From Pseudomonas sp. SST3 (GTDB lineage: Bacteria > Pseudomonadota > Gammaproteobacteria > Pseudomonadales > Pseudomonadaceae), in the NCBI RefSeq assembly GCF_003325755.1, contig NZ_QORI02000021.1, positions 1-64,000 on the forward strand: a DNA stretch of 64,000 nucleotides. The letters run 5' to 3'. Below are positions 1-9,402 of the stretch, piece by piece; the stretch's first letter is position 1; every line of letters begins with the position of its first letter. Position numbers and translations under genes: made by a program. The notes under the pieces are model-generated. The model searched no databases, was not told the origin of the DNA, and saw only the letters and a program-made list of their open reading frames with translations.

Positions 1-1
1 C

Positions 2-298
2 TCCATTGGCAAACCTGCCTACTACGAGCAGAAGCCAGCCGTGGACAAGGAAATCGTCAAGGCGTACGGCCTGACTATCCAGTATTTCGCAGCAAACGAG
101 CGCATCGTGCTGATCGATCAGGCGAAAGTGGTGCAGGAAGGCAATACTTTCGAAGGCGAAAAGATTGTCTATGACACTCAGCGGCAGATCGTCAACGCCG
201 GCCGTGCTACCAATGCCGATGTCACCACGCCACGCCCTCGCGTGGATATGGTCATCCAGCCGCGCAAGAAAGAGCAGGCAGCGGAGCAGACCGAGTAA
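2..298 (+). CDS. lptA: LPS transport periplasmic protein LptA (C-terminal part; start lies outside the window)
   Basis: The reading frame is already open at base 2, so the gene is cut by the window edge and only its last 98 residues are visible. The visible part holds [10 protein letters not shown] and [15 protein letters not shown], typical of the OstA/LptA beta-jellyroll, and ends in a charged, disordered tail. LptA forms the periplasmic bridge that carries lipopolysaccharide from the LptBFG extractor to LptDE in the outer membrane. Its TAA stop shares one base with the ATG of the next gene, lptB, which implies translational coupling and agrees with the function. The lptC gene would be expected just upstream. 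Confidence 0.93.
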   Translation, partial: SIGKPAYYEQKPAVDKEIVKAYGLTIQYFAANERIVLIDQAKVVQEGNTFEGEKIVYDTQRQIVNAGRATNADVTTPRPRVDMVIQPRKKEQAAEQTE

Positions 299-1023
299 TG
301 GCAATCCTGAAGGCCCAGCATTTGGCGAAAAGCTACAAGAGCCGCCAGGTCGTACGCGATGTCAGCCTGTCCATCGAAAGCGGACAAATCGTCGGCCTTC
401 TAGGGCCCAACGGTGCAGGCAAGACGACGTGCTTCTACATGATCGTAGGCCTGGTCAAAGCCGATCAGGGGCGGGTATTGATCGATGAGCAGGATGTCAC
501 CCATCTGCCGATGCATGGCCGCGCCCGGGCCGGTATCGGCTACCTGCCGCAGGAAGCTTCAATCTTCCGCAAGCTGTCAGTGACCGACAATATCATGGCG
601 ATCCTGGAAACCCGCAAGGATCTCGATCGCAGCGGTCGCCAGCAGGCGCTGGAAGGGCTGCTGCAGGAGTTTCACATCCACCATATCCGCGACAGTCTCG
701 GCATGAGCCTTTCCGGAGGCGAGCGGCGTCGCGTCGAGATCGCTCGCGCGCTGGCCACGGCGCCCAAGTTCATCCTTCTTGACGAGCCATTCGCCGGTGT
801 CGACCCGATCTCGGTTGGTGACATCAAACAGATCATCCATCATCTGAAGGCCAAGGGCATCGGCGTGCTCATCACCGATCACAACGTACGCGAGACGCTA
901 GACATCTGCGAAACCGCTTACATCGTCAATGACGGTCAGCTGATCGCCGAGGGCGACGCTGAGACGATCCTGGCCAACCAATTGGTGAAGGAAGTCTACC
1001 TCGGACACGAATTCCGCCTCTGA
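298..1023 (+). CDS. lptB: LPS export ABC transporter ATPase LptB
   Basis: LptB is the cytoplasmic ATPase of the LptB2FG complex, which pulls lipopolysaccharide out of the inner membrane. The 241 residues match the usual length of the family. The Walker A motif GPNGAGKT is at about residues 36-43, the ABC signature LSGGE at about 138-142, Walker B FILLDEP at about 158-164, and the switch histidine follows in LITDHNVRE. The ATG overlaps the lptA stop. About 150 bases separate it from rpoN, a gene order conserved in pseudomonads and many other proteobacteria. Confidence 0.97.
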   Translation: MAILKAQHLAKSYKSRQVVRDVSLSIESGQIVGLLGPNGAGKTTCFYMIVGLVKADQGRVLIDEQDVTHLPMHGRARAGIGYLPQEASIFRKLSVTDNIMAILETRKDLDRSGRQQALEGLLQEFHIHHIRDSLGMSLSGGERRRVEIARALATAPKFILLDEPFAGVDPISVGDIKQIIHHLKAKGIGVLITDHNVRETLDICETAYIVNDGQLIAEGDAETILANQLVKEVYLGHEFRL

Positions 1024-1083
1024 TCCTACTTTTTTCCACCGAGACGCACGCCTAGGGCTAGGCAAAGGCTTCTTCAGCAGGCA

Positions 1084-1089
1084 TATAAT
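1084..1089 (+). promoter_or_regulatory. Candidate sigma-70 -10 element (TATAAT) upstream of rpoN
   Basis: A perfect TATAAT hexamer lies 83 bases before the rpoN start, in the lptB-rpoN gap. I find no good -35 hexamer at 16-18 bases upstream, so the promoter call rests on the -10 alone. It would allow rpoN to be transcribed apart from lptAB. Confidence 0.4.
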
Positions 1090-1171
1090 TTGCTTACATC
1101 GGCGCCAGCAGCGCCAGCGAAATCGGAACAGGCGCGGTTGCGCCGGCAAACAAGGTTCGAAGTCCTCTGCC

Positions 1172-2680
1172 ATGAAACCATCGCTAGTCCTGAAGATGGG
1201 CCAGCAGCTGACGATGACACCGCAGCTGCAACAAGCCATACGATTGCTTCAGTTATCCACGCTCGATCTTCAGCAGGAGATTCAGGAAGCGCTGGACTCC
1301 AATCCCATGCTCGAGCGCGAAGAGGACGGAGACGACTTTGATAACTCCGACCCGATGGCCGAGTCGATCGAGAAAAAGCCGGAAAACACCTCCGCCGAGC
1401 AGAGCGAGCCGGACAATCACTACGAGGAACCCATCAACACGGTGGAGAACCTTGAGGAAGGCGACTGGAGCGAGCGCATCCCTAACGAGCTGCCCGTGGA
1501 CACGGCCTGGGAAGACATCTACCAGACTAGCGCCAGTAGCTTGCCCAGCAATGATGACGATGAGTGGGATTTCACCAGCCGCACCTCCACCGGCGAAAGC
1601 CTGCAGAGTCATCTGCTCTGGCAACTCAATCTGGCCCCAATGAGCGACACTGACCGTCTCATCGCGGCCACCCTGATCGATTGCATCAACCCACAGGGTT
1701 ATCTCGACGAAACCCTCGAGGAGGTGCTCGAGTCGTTCGATCCGGAACTGGAAATCGAACTCGACGAGATCGAAGTGGTGCTGCGCCGCATCCAGCAGTT
1801 CGAACCGGCCGGCATCGGCGCCCGTGACCTGCGCGAGTGCCTGTTGTTGCAGCTTCGCCAGCTTCCCGAGCGAACCCCCTGGCTGAGCGAGGCAACGCGA
1901 CTTGTCAGCGATCACCTGGATATCCTCGGCAGCCGCGACTACAGCCTGCTGATGCGCCGCATGAAGCTCAAGGAGGACGAGCTGCGCCAGATCATTGATC
2001 TGATCCAGACGCTCAATCCCCGCCCCGGCTCACAGATCGAAGCAGGCGAGCCGGAGTACGTCGTGCCTGACGTGATCGTGCGCAAGCACAATGGCCGCTG
2101 GCTGGTCGAGCTGAATCAGGAAGCGATGCCGCGCCTGCGGGTGAACGCGCAGTATGCAGGCTTCGTCAAACGTGCCGACGCCAGTGCCGACAATACCTTC
2201 ATGCGTAACCAGTTGCAGGAAGCGCGCTGGTTCATCAAGAGCCTGCTCAGCCGTAACGAAACACTGATGAAGGTCGCCACGCAGATTGTCGAGCACCAGC
2301 GCGGCTTCTTCGAACACGGCGATGAAGCCATGAAGCCGCTGGTGCTGCATGACATCGCCGAGGCGGTAGGGATGCACGAGTCAACGATCTCCCGGGTCAC
2401 GACGCAGAAATTCATGCATACGCCCCGCGGCATCTACGAACTGAAATACTTCTTCTCCAGCCACGTCAGCACAGCCGAGGGCGGCGAATGCTCGTCCACA
2501 GCGATACGGGCGATGATCAAGAAGCTGGTCGCGGCGGAAAACGCCAAAAAGCCATTGAGTGACAGCAAGATCGCTGATCTACTGGAGGCACAGGGTATTC
2601 AAGTTGCGCGTCGCACCGTCGCCAAGTACCGCGAGTCACTCGGTATCGCGCCATCCAGCGAACGTAAGCGACTGATGTAA
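1172..2680 (+). CDS. rpoN: RNA polymerase sigma-54 factor RpoN
   Basis: Sigma-54 directs RNA polymerase to -24/-12 promoters and needs bacterial enhancer-binding proteins. The 502 residues show the full architecture: a glutamine/leucine-rich activator-interaction region I at the N-terminus ([18 protein letters not shown]), an acidic region II at about 45-130, the core-binding region III, a helix-turn-helix ([16 protein letters not shown]), and the RpoN box near the C-terminus ([14 protein letters not shown]). Hpf, ptsN, rapZ and ptsO follow on the same strand, the classic rpoN cluster in which the nitrogen PTS proteins modulate nitrogen and carbon responses. Confidence 0.98.
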   Translation: MKPSLVLKMGQQLTMTPQLQQAIRLLQLSTLDLQQEIQEALDSNPMLEREEDGDDFDNSDPMAESIEKKPENTSAEQSEPDNHYEEPINTVENLEEGDWSERIPNELPVDTAWEDIYQTSASSLPSNDDDEWDFTSRTSTGESLQSHLLWQLNLAPMSDTDRLIAATLIDCINPQGYLDETLEEVLESFDPELEIELDEIEVVLRRIQQFEPAGIGARDLRECLLLQLRQLPERTPWLSEATRLVSDHLDILGSRDYSLLMRRMKLKEDELRQIIDLIQTLNPRPGSQIEAGEPEYVVPDVIVRKHNGRWLVELNQEAMPRLRVNAQYAGFVKRADASADNTFMRNQLQEARWFIKSLLSRNETLMKVATQIVEHQRGFFEHGDEAMKPLVLHDIAEAVGMHESTISRVTTQKFMHTPRGIYELKYFFSSHVSTAEGGECSSTAIRAMIKKLVAAENAKKPLSDSKIADLLEAQGIQVARRTVAKYRESLGIAPSSERKRLM

Positions 2681-2759
2681 ATGCCAGGCACCTGATTGAT
2701 GTCTTCCGGTGGCGGGTCCTCAGCCCACCAATCCGTTTGTGGCAAAAAGGAGATGCAGT

Positions 2760-3068
2760 ATGCAAGTCAACATCACTGGCCTTCACCTGGAAATCACAGA
2801 AGCCCTGCGTGACTACGTCGACGAGAAGTTCGATCGACTGGAGCGGCATTTCGATCGCATCATTGCCATTCAGGTCATCCTTCAGGTCGAGAAACTCAAG
2901 CAGAAAGCCGAAGCCACGCTGCACGTAGCCGGGCGCGAAGTCGTCGCCAATGCCGAACATGGCGACATGTACGCAGCCATAGACCTGCTTGTCGACAAGC
3001 TGGACCGACAGCTCATCAAGCACAAAGAAAAACAGCTCGACCATAACCAGGGCGCCCTAGCTCGCTGA
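2760..3068 (+). CDS. hpf: Ribosome hibernation promoting factor, short form
   Basis: This 102-residue protein belongs to the HPF/YfiA (sigma-54 modulation protein) family, which binds the 30S decoding site and promotes inactive 100S dimers in stationary phase. I chose the ATG at 2760 because AAAGGAGA lies just upstream and the N-terminus MQVNITGLHLEITEALRDYV matches the family; an in-frame start 51 bases earlier has no such support. It lacks the C-terminal dimerisation domain of long HPF. The gene sits between rpoN and ptsN, with 6 bases between its stop and the ptsN start. Confidence 0.95.
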   Translation: MQVNITGLHLEITEALRDYVDEKFDRLERHFDRIIAIQVILQVEKLKQKAEATLHVAGREVVANAEHGDMYAAIDLLVDKLDRQLIKHKEKQLDHNQGALAR

Positions 3069-3074
3069 CCCATC

Positions 3075-3539
3075 ATGATCCGAATCGAAAACATACTGAC
3101 CCCCGGACGTTCTCTGGTGAACGTACCGGGCGGCAGCAAGAAACGCGTCCTGGAACAGATCGCCAAAGTGCTCGGCCGAGACCTTCCAGACCTCGACTCC
3201 CAAGCCATCTTCGAAAGTTTCGTTGCTCGTGAGAAGCTCGGCTCTACCGGCTTCGGCAACGGAATTGCTATTCCTCATTGCCGGATGCCCGGCTGCACGT
3301 CACCGCTCAGCGCGGTGCTGCGGCTCGATACACCAGTGGATTTCGATGCCATCGATGGTGCGCCGGTCGATCTGCTGTTCGTTCTGCTGGTGCCGGAAGC
3401 AGCGACCGACGAACACCTTGAACTGCTTCGGCAAATCGCCAGCATGCTGGACCGCGACGAGGTCCGCGAACGCCTCCGCCAGGCCAATACGGGACCGGAC
3501 CTGTATCAGGCCGTCGTCGATATTCAGAGCGGTCGCTAG
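3075..3539 (+). CDS. ptsN: Nitrogen-regulatory PTS protein EIIA-Ntr
   Basis: PtsN is the terminal phosphate acceptor of the nitrogen PTS (PtsP to PtsO to PtsN), a regulatory chain without a sugar permease that affects potassium transport, nitrogen responses and cell-envelope functions. The 154-residue length is normal. The phosphorylated histidine is His68 in the motif GNGIAIPHCRMPG. The stop codon TAG is part of a CTAG tetramer that is also the left edge of a decayed mobile-element remnant (3536-3603), so the reading frame ends exactly where the insertion begins. RapZ and ptsO follow on the same strand. Confidence 0.96.
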   Translation: MIRIENILTPGRSLVNVPGGSKKRVLEQIAKVLGRDLPDLDSQAIFESFVAREKLGSTGFGNGIAIPHCRMPGCTSPLSAVLRLDTPVDFDAIDGAPVDLLFVLLVPEAATDEHLELLRQIASMLDRDEVRERLRQANTGPDLYQAVVDIQSGR

Positions 3540-3603
3540 GGCCTGTTGACGTTTCGCTGTGGCCGCAACCGAGGCCCTGACGAAACGGCATTCATCGCCC
3601 TAC
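3536..3603. mobile_element. Decayed MITE-like remnant at the ptsN stop codon
   Basis: Starting with the CTAG that holds the ptsN stop, about 31 bases (3536-3566) match the inward-reading right end of the 270-bp element at 26398-26667 with only a few differences, sharing CTAGGG, CTGTTG and CGTTTCGCTG. The right side (3581-3603) still carries CGAAACGGC and ends in CCCTAC, a one-base change from the expected CCCTAG. The middle is almost gone, leaving about 68 bases. It fills much of the ptsN-rapZ gap and has no coding capacity. Confidence 0.6.
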
Positions 3604-3707
3604 GCTGAGTGAGGAAGAGACGTGCCCAAAACCTGCAAACTCCCACCCTACCCGCGCTGCGTACAGCATGGCTGTCAGGCCCGCGTCCTGTCGAACGTGA
3701 CACTGCA

Positions 3708-4565
3708 ATGCGCCTGATCATCGTCAGCGGCCGCTCCGGTTCCGGCAAGAGCACGGCGCTCGATGTGCTCGAGGACAACGGCTTCTACTGTATCGACAAC
3801 CTGCCCGCCGGCCTTCTACCGGAGCTGGCAGAACGGGCGCTGCTGCACACGGAGCTGCTGCAGCCGCAGGTCGCAGTCTCTATCGATGCGCGCAATCTAC
3901 CCAGCCAACTGAAGCGCTTCCCCGAACTGCTCGAGGATGTCCGCGCCCGCTATATCCAGTGCGATGTGCTGTACCTCGACGCCGCAGACGAGACGCTACT
4001 CAAGCGCTTCTCCGAAACGCGCAGGCGTCATCCGCTGACCAACCAGAACCGCTCCCTGGCCGAAGCCATCCGTGACGAAGAGCTGCTGCTGGCCCCCATC
4101 ATTGATCACGCCGATCTGAAGATCGACACGACGCACCTCAACCTGTATCAACTGCGCGACACGCTGAAGCTGCGCCTGCTCAACAAGCCTGAACCGGGCA
4201 CGGCGTTTCTCTTCGAGTCATTTGGCTTCAAGCGCGGCATGCCGGTTGACGCCGACCTGGTGTTTGATGTCCGTTGTCTGCCCAACCCGTACTGGAAGGC
4301 AGATCTGCGCGATTTTTCGGGACTGGACCAGCCCGTCATCGATTACCTGGCCACGCAAGCAGATGTTGAAGAGATGTTTCAGGACATCCTTGCCTATCTG
4401 AGCAAATGGCTTCCGCGCTTCGCGGCCAGCAATCGCGCCTATGTCACTGTCGCTATCGGCTGCACAGGTGGGCATCACCGCTCGGTCTACCTGGCTGAGC
4501 GGCTCGGGCAGGCACTGCGCGAACCCCTGAAGAACGTTCAGGTCCGTCACCGCGACCTGGCTTAG
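3708..4565 (+). CDS. rapZ: RNase adapter protein RapZ (P-loop NTPase family)
   Basis: RapZ is an RNA-binding P-loop protein that, in enterobacteria, guides RNase E to the small RNA GlmZ and so controls glucosamine-6-phosphate synthesis. The role in pseudomonads is less clear. The start at 3708 gives 285 residues, the normal size, and puts the Walker A motif GRSGSGKS at residues 8-15. The C-terminal domain has the conserved [17 protein letters not shown] segment used for RNA and metabolite binding. A longer in-frame start exists at 3609 but runs through non-conserved sequence. PtsO begins 8 bases after the stop. Confidence 0.95.
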   Translation: MRLIIVSGRSGSGKSTALDVLEDNGFYCIDNLPAGLLPELAERALLHTELLQPQVAVSIDARNLPSQLKRFPELLEDVRARYIQCDVLYLDAADETLLKRFSETRRRHPLTNQNRSLAEAIRDEELLLAPIIDHADLKIDTTHLNLYQLRDTLKLRLLNKPEPGTAFLFESFGFKRGMPVDADLVFDVRCLPNPYWKADLRDFSGLDQPVIDYLATQADVEEMFQDILAYLSKWLPRFAASNRAYVTVAIGCTGGHHRSVYLAERLGQALREPLKNVQVRHRDLA

Positions 4566-4573
4566 GAACCTAC

Positions 4574-4846
4574 ATGCCTTCGTGCGAAATCACAATCATC
4601 AACAAGCTGGGCCTGCATGCCCGCGCAGCCGCCAAGTTTGTCGGTGTCGCTAGCCGTTTTCCGTGTGACATCCGGGTCGGGCGTTGCCCCGCCAGCCTCA
4701 TCGATGGCAAAAGCATCATGGCCGTCATGATGCTTGCCGCCAGCAAAGGCACCACGCTTCACCTGCACACCCAGGGCGAACAGGACCAGGAGGCACTCGA
4801 GGCGTTGACCGCGCTGATCGAAGACTATTTCGAGGAGGGCGAGTAG
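4574..4846 (+). CDS. ptsO: Phosphocarrier protein NPr (HPr-like, nitrogen PTS)
   Basis: This 90-residue HPr-fold protein passes phosphate from EI-Ntr (PtsP, not in this window) to PtsN. The active-site histidine is His15 in NKLGLHARAAAKFV. The conserved serine region is DGKSIMAVMMLAAS at about 44-57. It ends the lptAB-rpoN-hpf-ptsN-rapZ-ptsO run. Directly after its TAG stop begins a nine-copy heptamer array, so the transcript probably ends or is processed in or near a repeat tract. Confidence 0.95.
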   Translation: MPSCEITIINKLGLHARAAAKFVGVASRFPCDIRVGRCPASLIDGKSIMAVMMLAASKGTTLHLHTQGEQDQEALEALTALIEDYFEEGE

Positions 4847-4850
4847 CCGA

Positions 4851-4913
4851 GCTGGAAGCTGGAAGCTGGAAGCTGGAAGCTGGAAGCTGGAAGCTGGAAG
4901 CTGGAAGCTGGAA
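4851..4913. repeat. Heptanucleotide tandem repeat (GCTGGAA)x9
   Basis: Nine perfect, uninterrupted copies of GCTGGAA run from 4851 to 4913, starting 5 bases after the ptsO stop, in the convergent gap before pmbA. A looser repeat (AGCTTCAAGCTTGCAGCTGC, 4957-4976) follows. The same heptamer occurs in six copies at 27652-27693. Perfect copies of a 7-base unit suggest a slippage-prone variable-number tract. It is outside coding sequence here. Confidence 0.95.
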
Positions 4914-5012
4914 GCGAAACAGTGTCGAGCCCGGCCAAGCCCTTTCAACCTTTTAGCTTCAAGCTTGCAGCTGCTATTCCGTCCAGCTTTCCATCTGCTT
5001 CCCGATTGCGGC

Positions 5013-6359
5013 TTAACTCCCCGCCACCTTCATCCGCTCGATCAGCACTGACCCGGTGTGAATGCTGCTACGCGTCTCGACATCGCAACCCACCGCGACG
5101 ATCTGACGGAACATTTCGCGCAGGTTGCCGGCAATGGTGACTTCCTGCACCGGGAACTGGATTTCACCGTTCTCGACCCAGAAACCGCCGGCACCACGCG
5201 AATAGTCGCCCGTAACCAGGTTCAAGCCCTGCCCCATCAGCTCGGTGACCAGCAATCCACGTCCCATACGACGAATCAAAGCCGCCTGATCTTCATCACC
5301 GTGAGTGACGAAAAGGTTGTGCACGCCGCCGGCATTGGCAGTGCTGGCCATGCCCAACTTGCGCCCGGAGTAGGTGCCCAACACATAGGAGAGCAGTTTG
5401 CCGTTCTCGACGAACGGCTTGGCATAGGTCGCCAGGCCATCGCCGTCATAGGCCGAACTGGCCAATCCGCGCGGCAGATGCGGACGCTCGTCGAGACTTA
5501 ACCACTCGGGAAATAGCGTTTGCCCCAACGCGTCTTCCAGATAAGACGACTTTCGGTAGAGATTGCCGCCCGAAATCGCAGCGAGGAAATGGCCGAACAG
5601 CCCCGTCGCCAGCTCCGACGAGAACAGCACCGGTACATCGCAGGTCGGTACGGGACGAGCACCCAGGCGGCGAACCGCGCGCTCGGCGGCACGTCGACCA
5701 ATGGACTCGGCGGACGCCAGGTCACCAGCGACTCGGGAGACATCGTAGTGGTAATCCCGCTGCATCTGCCCTTCGGCCTCGGCGATCATCACGCTACTAA
5801 GACTGTGGCGAGAGCTGCAGTAGGCTCCGATGAAGCCATTGCTATTGCCGTAACCCCGGCAGCCCTGGTGGGTGCTCAAGCTGGTACCGTCAGCGTTGAG
5901 GATGCGCTTGTCGGTAGCGAAGGCTGCCGCCTCGCAGCTGAGCGCCAGCTCTACCGCCTCGTCGGGGGAAATGCTCCAAGGGTGGTACAGATCCAGATCC
6001 GGCACGCCCTTCGCCATCAACGCCGGATCGGCGAGACCGGCAAACTCATCTTCGGAGGCATGTTTGGCGATCGCTAGCGCGGCAGCCACCGTTTCTCGAA
6101 TCGCCTCTTCGCCGCTGCCGGTGGTACTGGCCGAACCTTTGCGCTGGCCGACGTAGAGGGTAATACCGAAGCCCTGGTCGCGATTGAACTCGACCGTCTC
6201 TACTTCGCGCTGACGGACCGTCGTTGACAGGCCCTGCTCCATCGAGACGGACACTTCGCAGGCACTTGCGCCCTGTCGACTGGCCTCCTCTATGATCCGC
6301 GCGACCTTTTCGCGCAGTCCGGGTAACGCGTGCGGACCGATCCCCTCAATTTCACTCAT
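5013..6359 (-). CDS. pmbA: Metalloprotease PmbA (TldE), partner of TldD
   Basis: PmbA/TldE forms a heterodimer with TldD that degrades unfolded peptides and matures some ribosomal peptides such as microcins; it also affects the CcdA antitoxin in E. coli. The 448 residues fit the family. Like other PmbA subunits it has no HExxxH zinc motif, which is present in TldD instead. The ATG at 6359 is preceded by GGAG at 8 bases and gives the typical MSE start; an in-frame codon 27 bases upstream lacks a binding site. The gene is convergent with ptsO and divergent from yjgA, with tldD just beyond. Confidence 0.95.
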   Translation of the reverse strand: MSEIEGIGPHALPGLREKVARIIEEASRQGASACEVSVSMEQGLSTTVRQREVETVEFNRDQGFGITLYVGQRKGSASTTGSGEEAIRETVAAALAIAKHASEDEFAGLADPALMAKGVPDLDLYHPWSISPDEAVELALSCEAAAFATDKRILNADGTSLSTHQGCRGYGNSNGFIGAYCSSRHSLSSVMIAEAEGQMQRDYHYDVSRVAGDLASAESIGRRAAERAVRRLGARPVPTCDVPVLFSSELATGLFGHFLAAISGGNLYRKSSYLEDALGQTLFPEWLSLDERPHLPRGLASSAYDGDGLATYAKPFVENGKLLSYVLGTYSGRKLGMASTANAGGVHNLFVTHGDEDQAALIRRMGRGLLVTELMGQGLNLVTGDYSRGAGGFWVENGEIQFPVQEVTIAGNLREMFRQIVAVGCDVETRSSIHTGSVLIERMKVAGS

Positions 6360-6465
6360 AAACACTCCAACAACTGATTCGATCAAGTCGCAGCCAAGGG
6401 TGCTCGATTGAGCTCCGCGGCAAGGCTGCTGTTATCATGGCGGCATTTCCTACTGGACCAGCCCC

Positions 6466-6987
6466 ATGCCTGATATTTCCGATCTCGACGGCTTCGAGGA
6501 GAAAAGCAAAACCCAGGTCAAGCGTGAGCTGCACGCCCTCCAGGAGCTGGGTGAACGCCTCACGACTCTCAAGCCCGATGTACTAGACCGTCTGCCACTC
6601 ACCGATGCACTGCGCAAAGCAATGGCCGATGCGCCGAAGCACACGGCCCATATCGCGCGCAAACGCCATCTGCAGTACATCGGCAAGCTGATGCGCGATC
6701 AGGACGTCGACGCCATTCTGGCTCTGGTCGACCAACTCGATGCCTCAACCCGCCAATACAACGAGCGCTTCCATGCACTGGAACGCTGGCGCGACCGTCT
6801 GATCGCCGGCAACGACGAGACCCTCGAAGCCTTCGTCACTGACTACCCCGAGGCCGACCGTCAGCACCTGCGTGGGCTGATTCGCCATGCCCAGCACGAA
6901 GCGGCGCGAAACAAGCCGCCGGCCGCCAGCCGCAAGATCTTCAAGTACATCCGCGAGCTGGACGAGACCCAGCGCGGGCTGCGCTAA
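6466..6987 (+). CDS. yjgA: Ribosome-associated protein YjgA/DarP (DUF615)
   Basis: DUF615 proteins, named YjgA or DarP in E. coli, bind late 50S ribosomal assembly intermediates. The 173 residues are mainly alpha-helical and highly charged. The conserved opening is [20 protein letters not shown], and [14 protein letters not shown] follows. Its place next to pmbA on the opposite strand is the usual arrangement in gammaproteobacteria. It runs convergently toward tldD, with only about 80 bases between the two stops. Confidence 0.93.
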   Translation: MPDISDLDGFEEKSKTQVKRELHALQELGERLTTLKPDVLDRLPLTDALRKAMADAPKHTAHIARKRHLQYIGKLMRDQDVDAILALVDQLDASTRQYNERFHALERWRDRLIAGNDETLEAFVTDYPEADRQHLRGLIRHAQHEAARNKPPAASRKIFKYIRELDETQRGLR

Positions 6988-6990
6988 CCA

Positions 6991-7060
6991 AGCAGCTGCA
7001 AGCTTTACGCTTCAAGCGACACAGTAACAAAGCGCACCTTGCGCTGGCTTGAAGCTGAAG
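6991..7060. repeat. Degenerate AGCTGCAAGCTT/GCTTCAAGC repeats between convergent genes
   Basis: The yjgA-tldD gap carries AGCAGCTGCAAGCTT and GCTTCAAGC near 6991-7017 and GGCTTGAAGCTGAAGC near 7046-7061. A short hairpin (AGCGCA at 7031-7036, TGCGCT at 7040-7045) lies between them. These resemble the loose repeats beside the two GCTGGAA arrays. No T-tract follows the hairpin, so I do not call it a terminator. Confidence 0.5.
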
Positions 7061-7066
7061 CCCTCG

Positions 7067-8509
7067 TCAGGCCCCTGTTCCTCCCACCGTTATGCCGTCT
7101 ATCTTCAAGGTCGGCTGACCGACGCCGACCGGCACCGACTGGCCATCCTTGCCGCAGGTGCCGACACCACTGTCCAGAGCCAGGTCGGTACCGACCATCG
7201 AAACCTTGTTCATCACCTCCGGTCCGTTGCCGATCAGGGTAGCGCCCTTCACTGGCGCGGTAATCTTGCCGTCCTCGATCAGATAGGCCTCGCTGGTCGA
7301 GAACACGAACTTGCCGCTGGTGATATCCACCTGTCCGCCACCGAGGCTCGCGCAGTAGATGCCCCTCTTCACCGAGCGGATGATTTCCTCCGGGTCGCTT
7401 TCGCCCGCCCGCATATAGGTGTTGGTCATCCGTGGCATCGGCAGGTGCGCGTATGATTCGCGCCGGCCGTTGCCGGTGGGAGCAACGCCCATCAAGCGCG
7501 CGTTGAGCTTGTCCTGGATGTAGCCTTTGAGTATTCCGTTCTCGATCAGCGTGGTGCACTGAGTCGGTGTGCCTTCGTCATCGACGCTCAGCGAGCCGCG
7601 CCGGTTGGCCAGGGTGCCGTCATCGACGATGGTGCACAGCTTGGAGGCAACCTGCTGGCCGATCCGGCCGCTATAGGCTGAACTGCCCTTGCGATTGAAA
7701 TCGCCTTCCAACCCGTGACCGACGGCCTCGTGTAGCAACACGCCCGACCAGCCCGGCCCCAACACGACTGGTAAAGTACCCGCTGGCGCCGCAACGGCTT
7801 CGAGATTCACCAGCGCCTGTCTCAGCGCCTCCCGAGCATAGCTCATCGCTCGGTCTTCGCTGAGGAAGTAATCGTATCCGGTACGGCCGCCGCCACCATG
7901 CCCGCCGCGCTCGCGGCGCCCGCTCTGTTCGACGATGACGCTGACGTTGAAGCGCACCAGCGGGCGTATATCGGCCGCCATGCCGCCGTCCAGACCGGCC
8001 ACCAGAATGTGCTCCCAGACGCCTGCCAGGCTCACAGTGACCTGTTTGATGCGTGGATCCAGCGCTCGCGTGGCGACGTCGATCCGCTTGAGCAGCTCGA
8101 CTTTCTCCGCCCGGCCGAGCCCATCCAACGGGTTGTCGCGGTCATACAAAGAGGTGAACGCAGCCTTGGACAGCACCTGAACGCGGCCCTGCTGACCGCC
8201 GCGAGCGATCGAGCGGGCCGCTTCGGCGGCCTGGCGCAGCGCATCGGCAGTGATCGCATTGCTGTAGGCGAAGCCGGTCTTTTCACCGGATAGCGCGCGG
8301 ACGCCCACGCCTTGCTCGAGGTGAAATCCGCCTTCTTTGACGATGCCGTCTTCCAGCACCCAGGACTCGGTCACCTGATCCTGAAAATACAGATCCGCGG
8401 CATCGATACCGGGACCAGCCAGTTCGCCGAGCAAGCCTGGCAGATCATCGAGCCCCAGCCCGCCCGGCGTCAGCAGGCGCTCGGTAACAGGTAACAACAG
8501 TTCACTCAT
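7067..8509 (-). CDS. tldD: Metalloprotease TldD
   Basis: TldD is the zinc-bearing subunit of the TldD/PmbA peptidase. The 480-residue product has the diagnostic HEAVGH motif within [19 protein letters not shown], where the two histidines bind zinc and the glutamate is catalytic. The start at 8509 is preceded by TTGGAGC and matches the family start [10 protein letters not shown]; an upstream in-frame extension of 52 residues is not conserved. The ATG overlaps the TGA of the nitrilase gene as ATGA, so the two are translationally coupled. Confidence 0.96.
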   Translation of the reverse strand: MSELLLPVTERLLTPGGLGLDDLPGLLGELAGPGIDAADLYFQDQVTESWVLEDGIVKEGGFHLEQGVGVRALSGEKTGFAYSNAITADALRQAAEAARSIARGGQQGRVQVLSKAAFTSLYDRDNPLDGLGRAEKVELLKRIDVATRALDPRIKQVTVSLAGVWEHILVAGLDGGMAADIRPLVRFNVSVIVEQSGRRERGGHGGGGRTGYDYFLSEDRAMSYAREALRQALVNLEAVAAPAGTLPVVLGPGWSGVLLHEAVGHGLEGDFNRKGSSAYSGRIGQQVASKLCTIVDDGTLANRRGSLSVDDEGTPTQCTTLIENGILKGYIQDKLNARLMGVAPTGNGRRESYAHLPMPRMTNTYMRAGESDPEEIIRSVKRGIYCASLGGGQVDITSGKFVFSTSEAYLIEDGKITAPVKGATLIGNGPEVMNKVSMVGTDLALDSGVGTCGKDGQSVPVGVGQPTLKIDGITVGGTGA

Positions 8510-9357
8510 ATTTGCTCCAAAGTGTCCGAGACCATGCAGGGCGCGGTGAATCGGCGATGGTCCAGCACTGGCATGCGCTGGCGCGTATCCGCCTGTCCCG
8601 CCGGGTCTCGGTCGGCAACCAGTGCCGCTTCGCCAGATGTATGTGTGCTCAGCACGCGTCCCCAATGATCCACGATAGACGAATGACCGTGGGTAAGCCG
8701 CCCGCCAGGATGTTCACCGCCCTGCGCTGCCGCCAGCATATAACATTGAGTCTCGATGGCCCGCGTGCGAATCAGCATCTCCCAATGCGCCTGGCCTGTC
8801 ACGCTGGTAAAAGCCGATGGCGCGCTGATCAACTCAGCGCCGGCCAGGCGCAGCGCCGAATACAGCTCGGCGAAACGCAGGTCGTAACACACCGTCATGC
8901 CGAGTCGGCCTACCGGGGTATCGACCACCACCAGGCGCTCTCCCGCCGCGTAGTCATCCGATTCCCGATAACGCCCACGCGCATCACTGACTTCCGCGTC
9001 GAACAGGTGCAGCTTGTCGTACCGCGCAACACGCTGTCCCTGGTCATCAACCAGCAGCGAGGACGCCCTGACTTTCGATCGCGGCTGGCCATCCGGCGGC
9101 AGCGGCAGCGTGCCGGCGACTATCCATAACCTGAGGTCACGTGCAGTCCGTTTCAACCATGGCAGGATTGGCCCGATCCCCTCGGCTTCGGCACGGCCGA
9201 TCGCCGGCAAGTCGGTCCGCCCCATTGCGGCAAAGTTCTCCGGCAACACCGCAAGCCGTGCACCGGTCTCGGCGGCCTGCTCCAACAAGCGCCTGGCGAC
9301 CGCTAGATTCGCCTGAATGTCGGCCTGGCTGATCATTTGAATAACGGCTAGGGTCAT
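8506..9357 (-). CDS. Carbon-nitrogen hydrolase (nitrilase superfamily, Nit-type amidase)
   Basis: This 283-residue enzyme has the Glu-Lys-Cys triad of the nitrilase superfamily: AVLPENF (Glu), RYDKLHLFD (Lys) and [10 protein letters not shown] (Cys). It resembles the Nit1/NitFhit branch, whose known members include deaminated-glutathione and omega-amidases; the exact substrate cannot be read from the sequence. The start was placed at MTLAVIQM (9357). It lies between yhdP and tldD on the same strand, a common order in pseudomonads, and its stop overlaps the tldD start. Confidence 0.9.
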   Translation of the reverse strand: MTLAVIQMISQADIQANLAVARRLLEQAAETGARLAVLPENFAAMGRTDLPAIGRAEAEGIGPILPWLKRTARDLRLWIVAGTLPLPPDGQPRSKVRASSLLVDDQGQRVARYDKLHLFDAEVSDARGRYRESDDYAAGERLVVVDTPVGRLGMTVCYDLRFAELYSALRLAGAELISAPSAFTSVTGQAHWEMLIRTRAIETQCYMLAAAQGGEHPGGRLTHGHSSIVDHWGRVLSTHTSGEAALVADRDPAGQADTRQRMPVLDHRRFTAPCMVSDTLEQI

Positions 9358-9402
9358 AGATGAATACGCTCCGCATGCTCGGCCCACTGCAGAACACTAC
9401 AG

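Noticed and set aside
4851..4956. The heptamer array lies in open frames that would encode Leu-Glu-Ala-Gly-Ser-Trp-Lys repeats.
   Set aside because: Any 7-base tandem repeat keeps several frames open. No ribosome binding site or conserved flanking protein supports translation.
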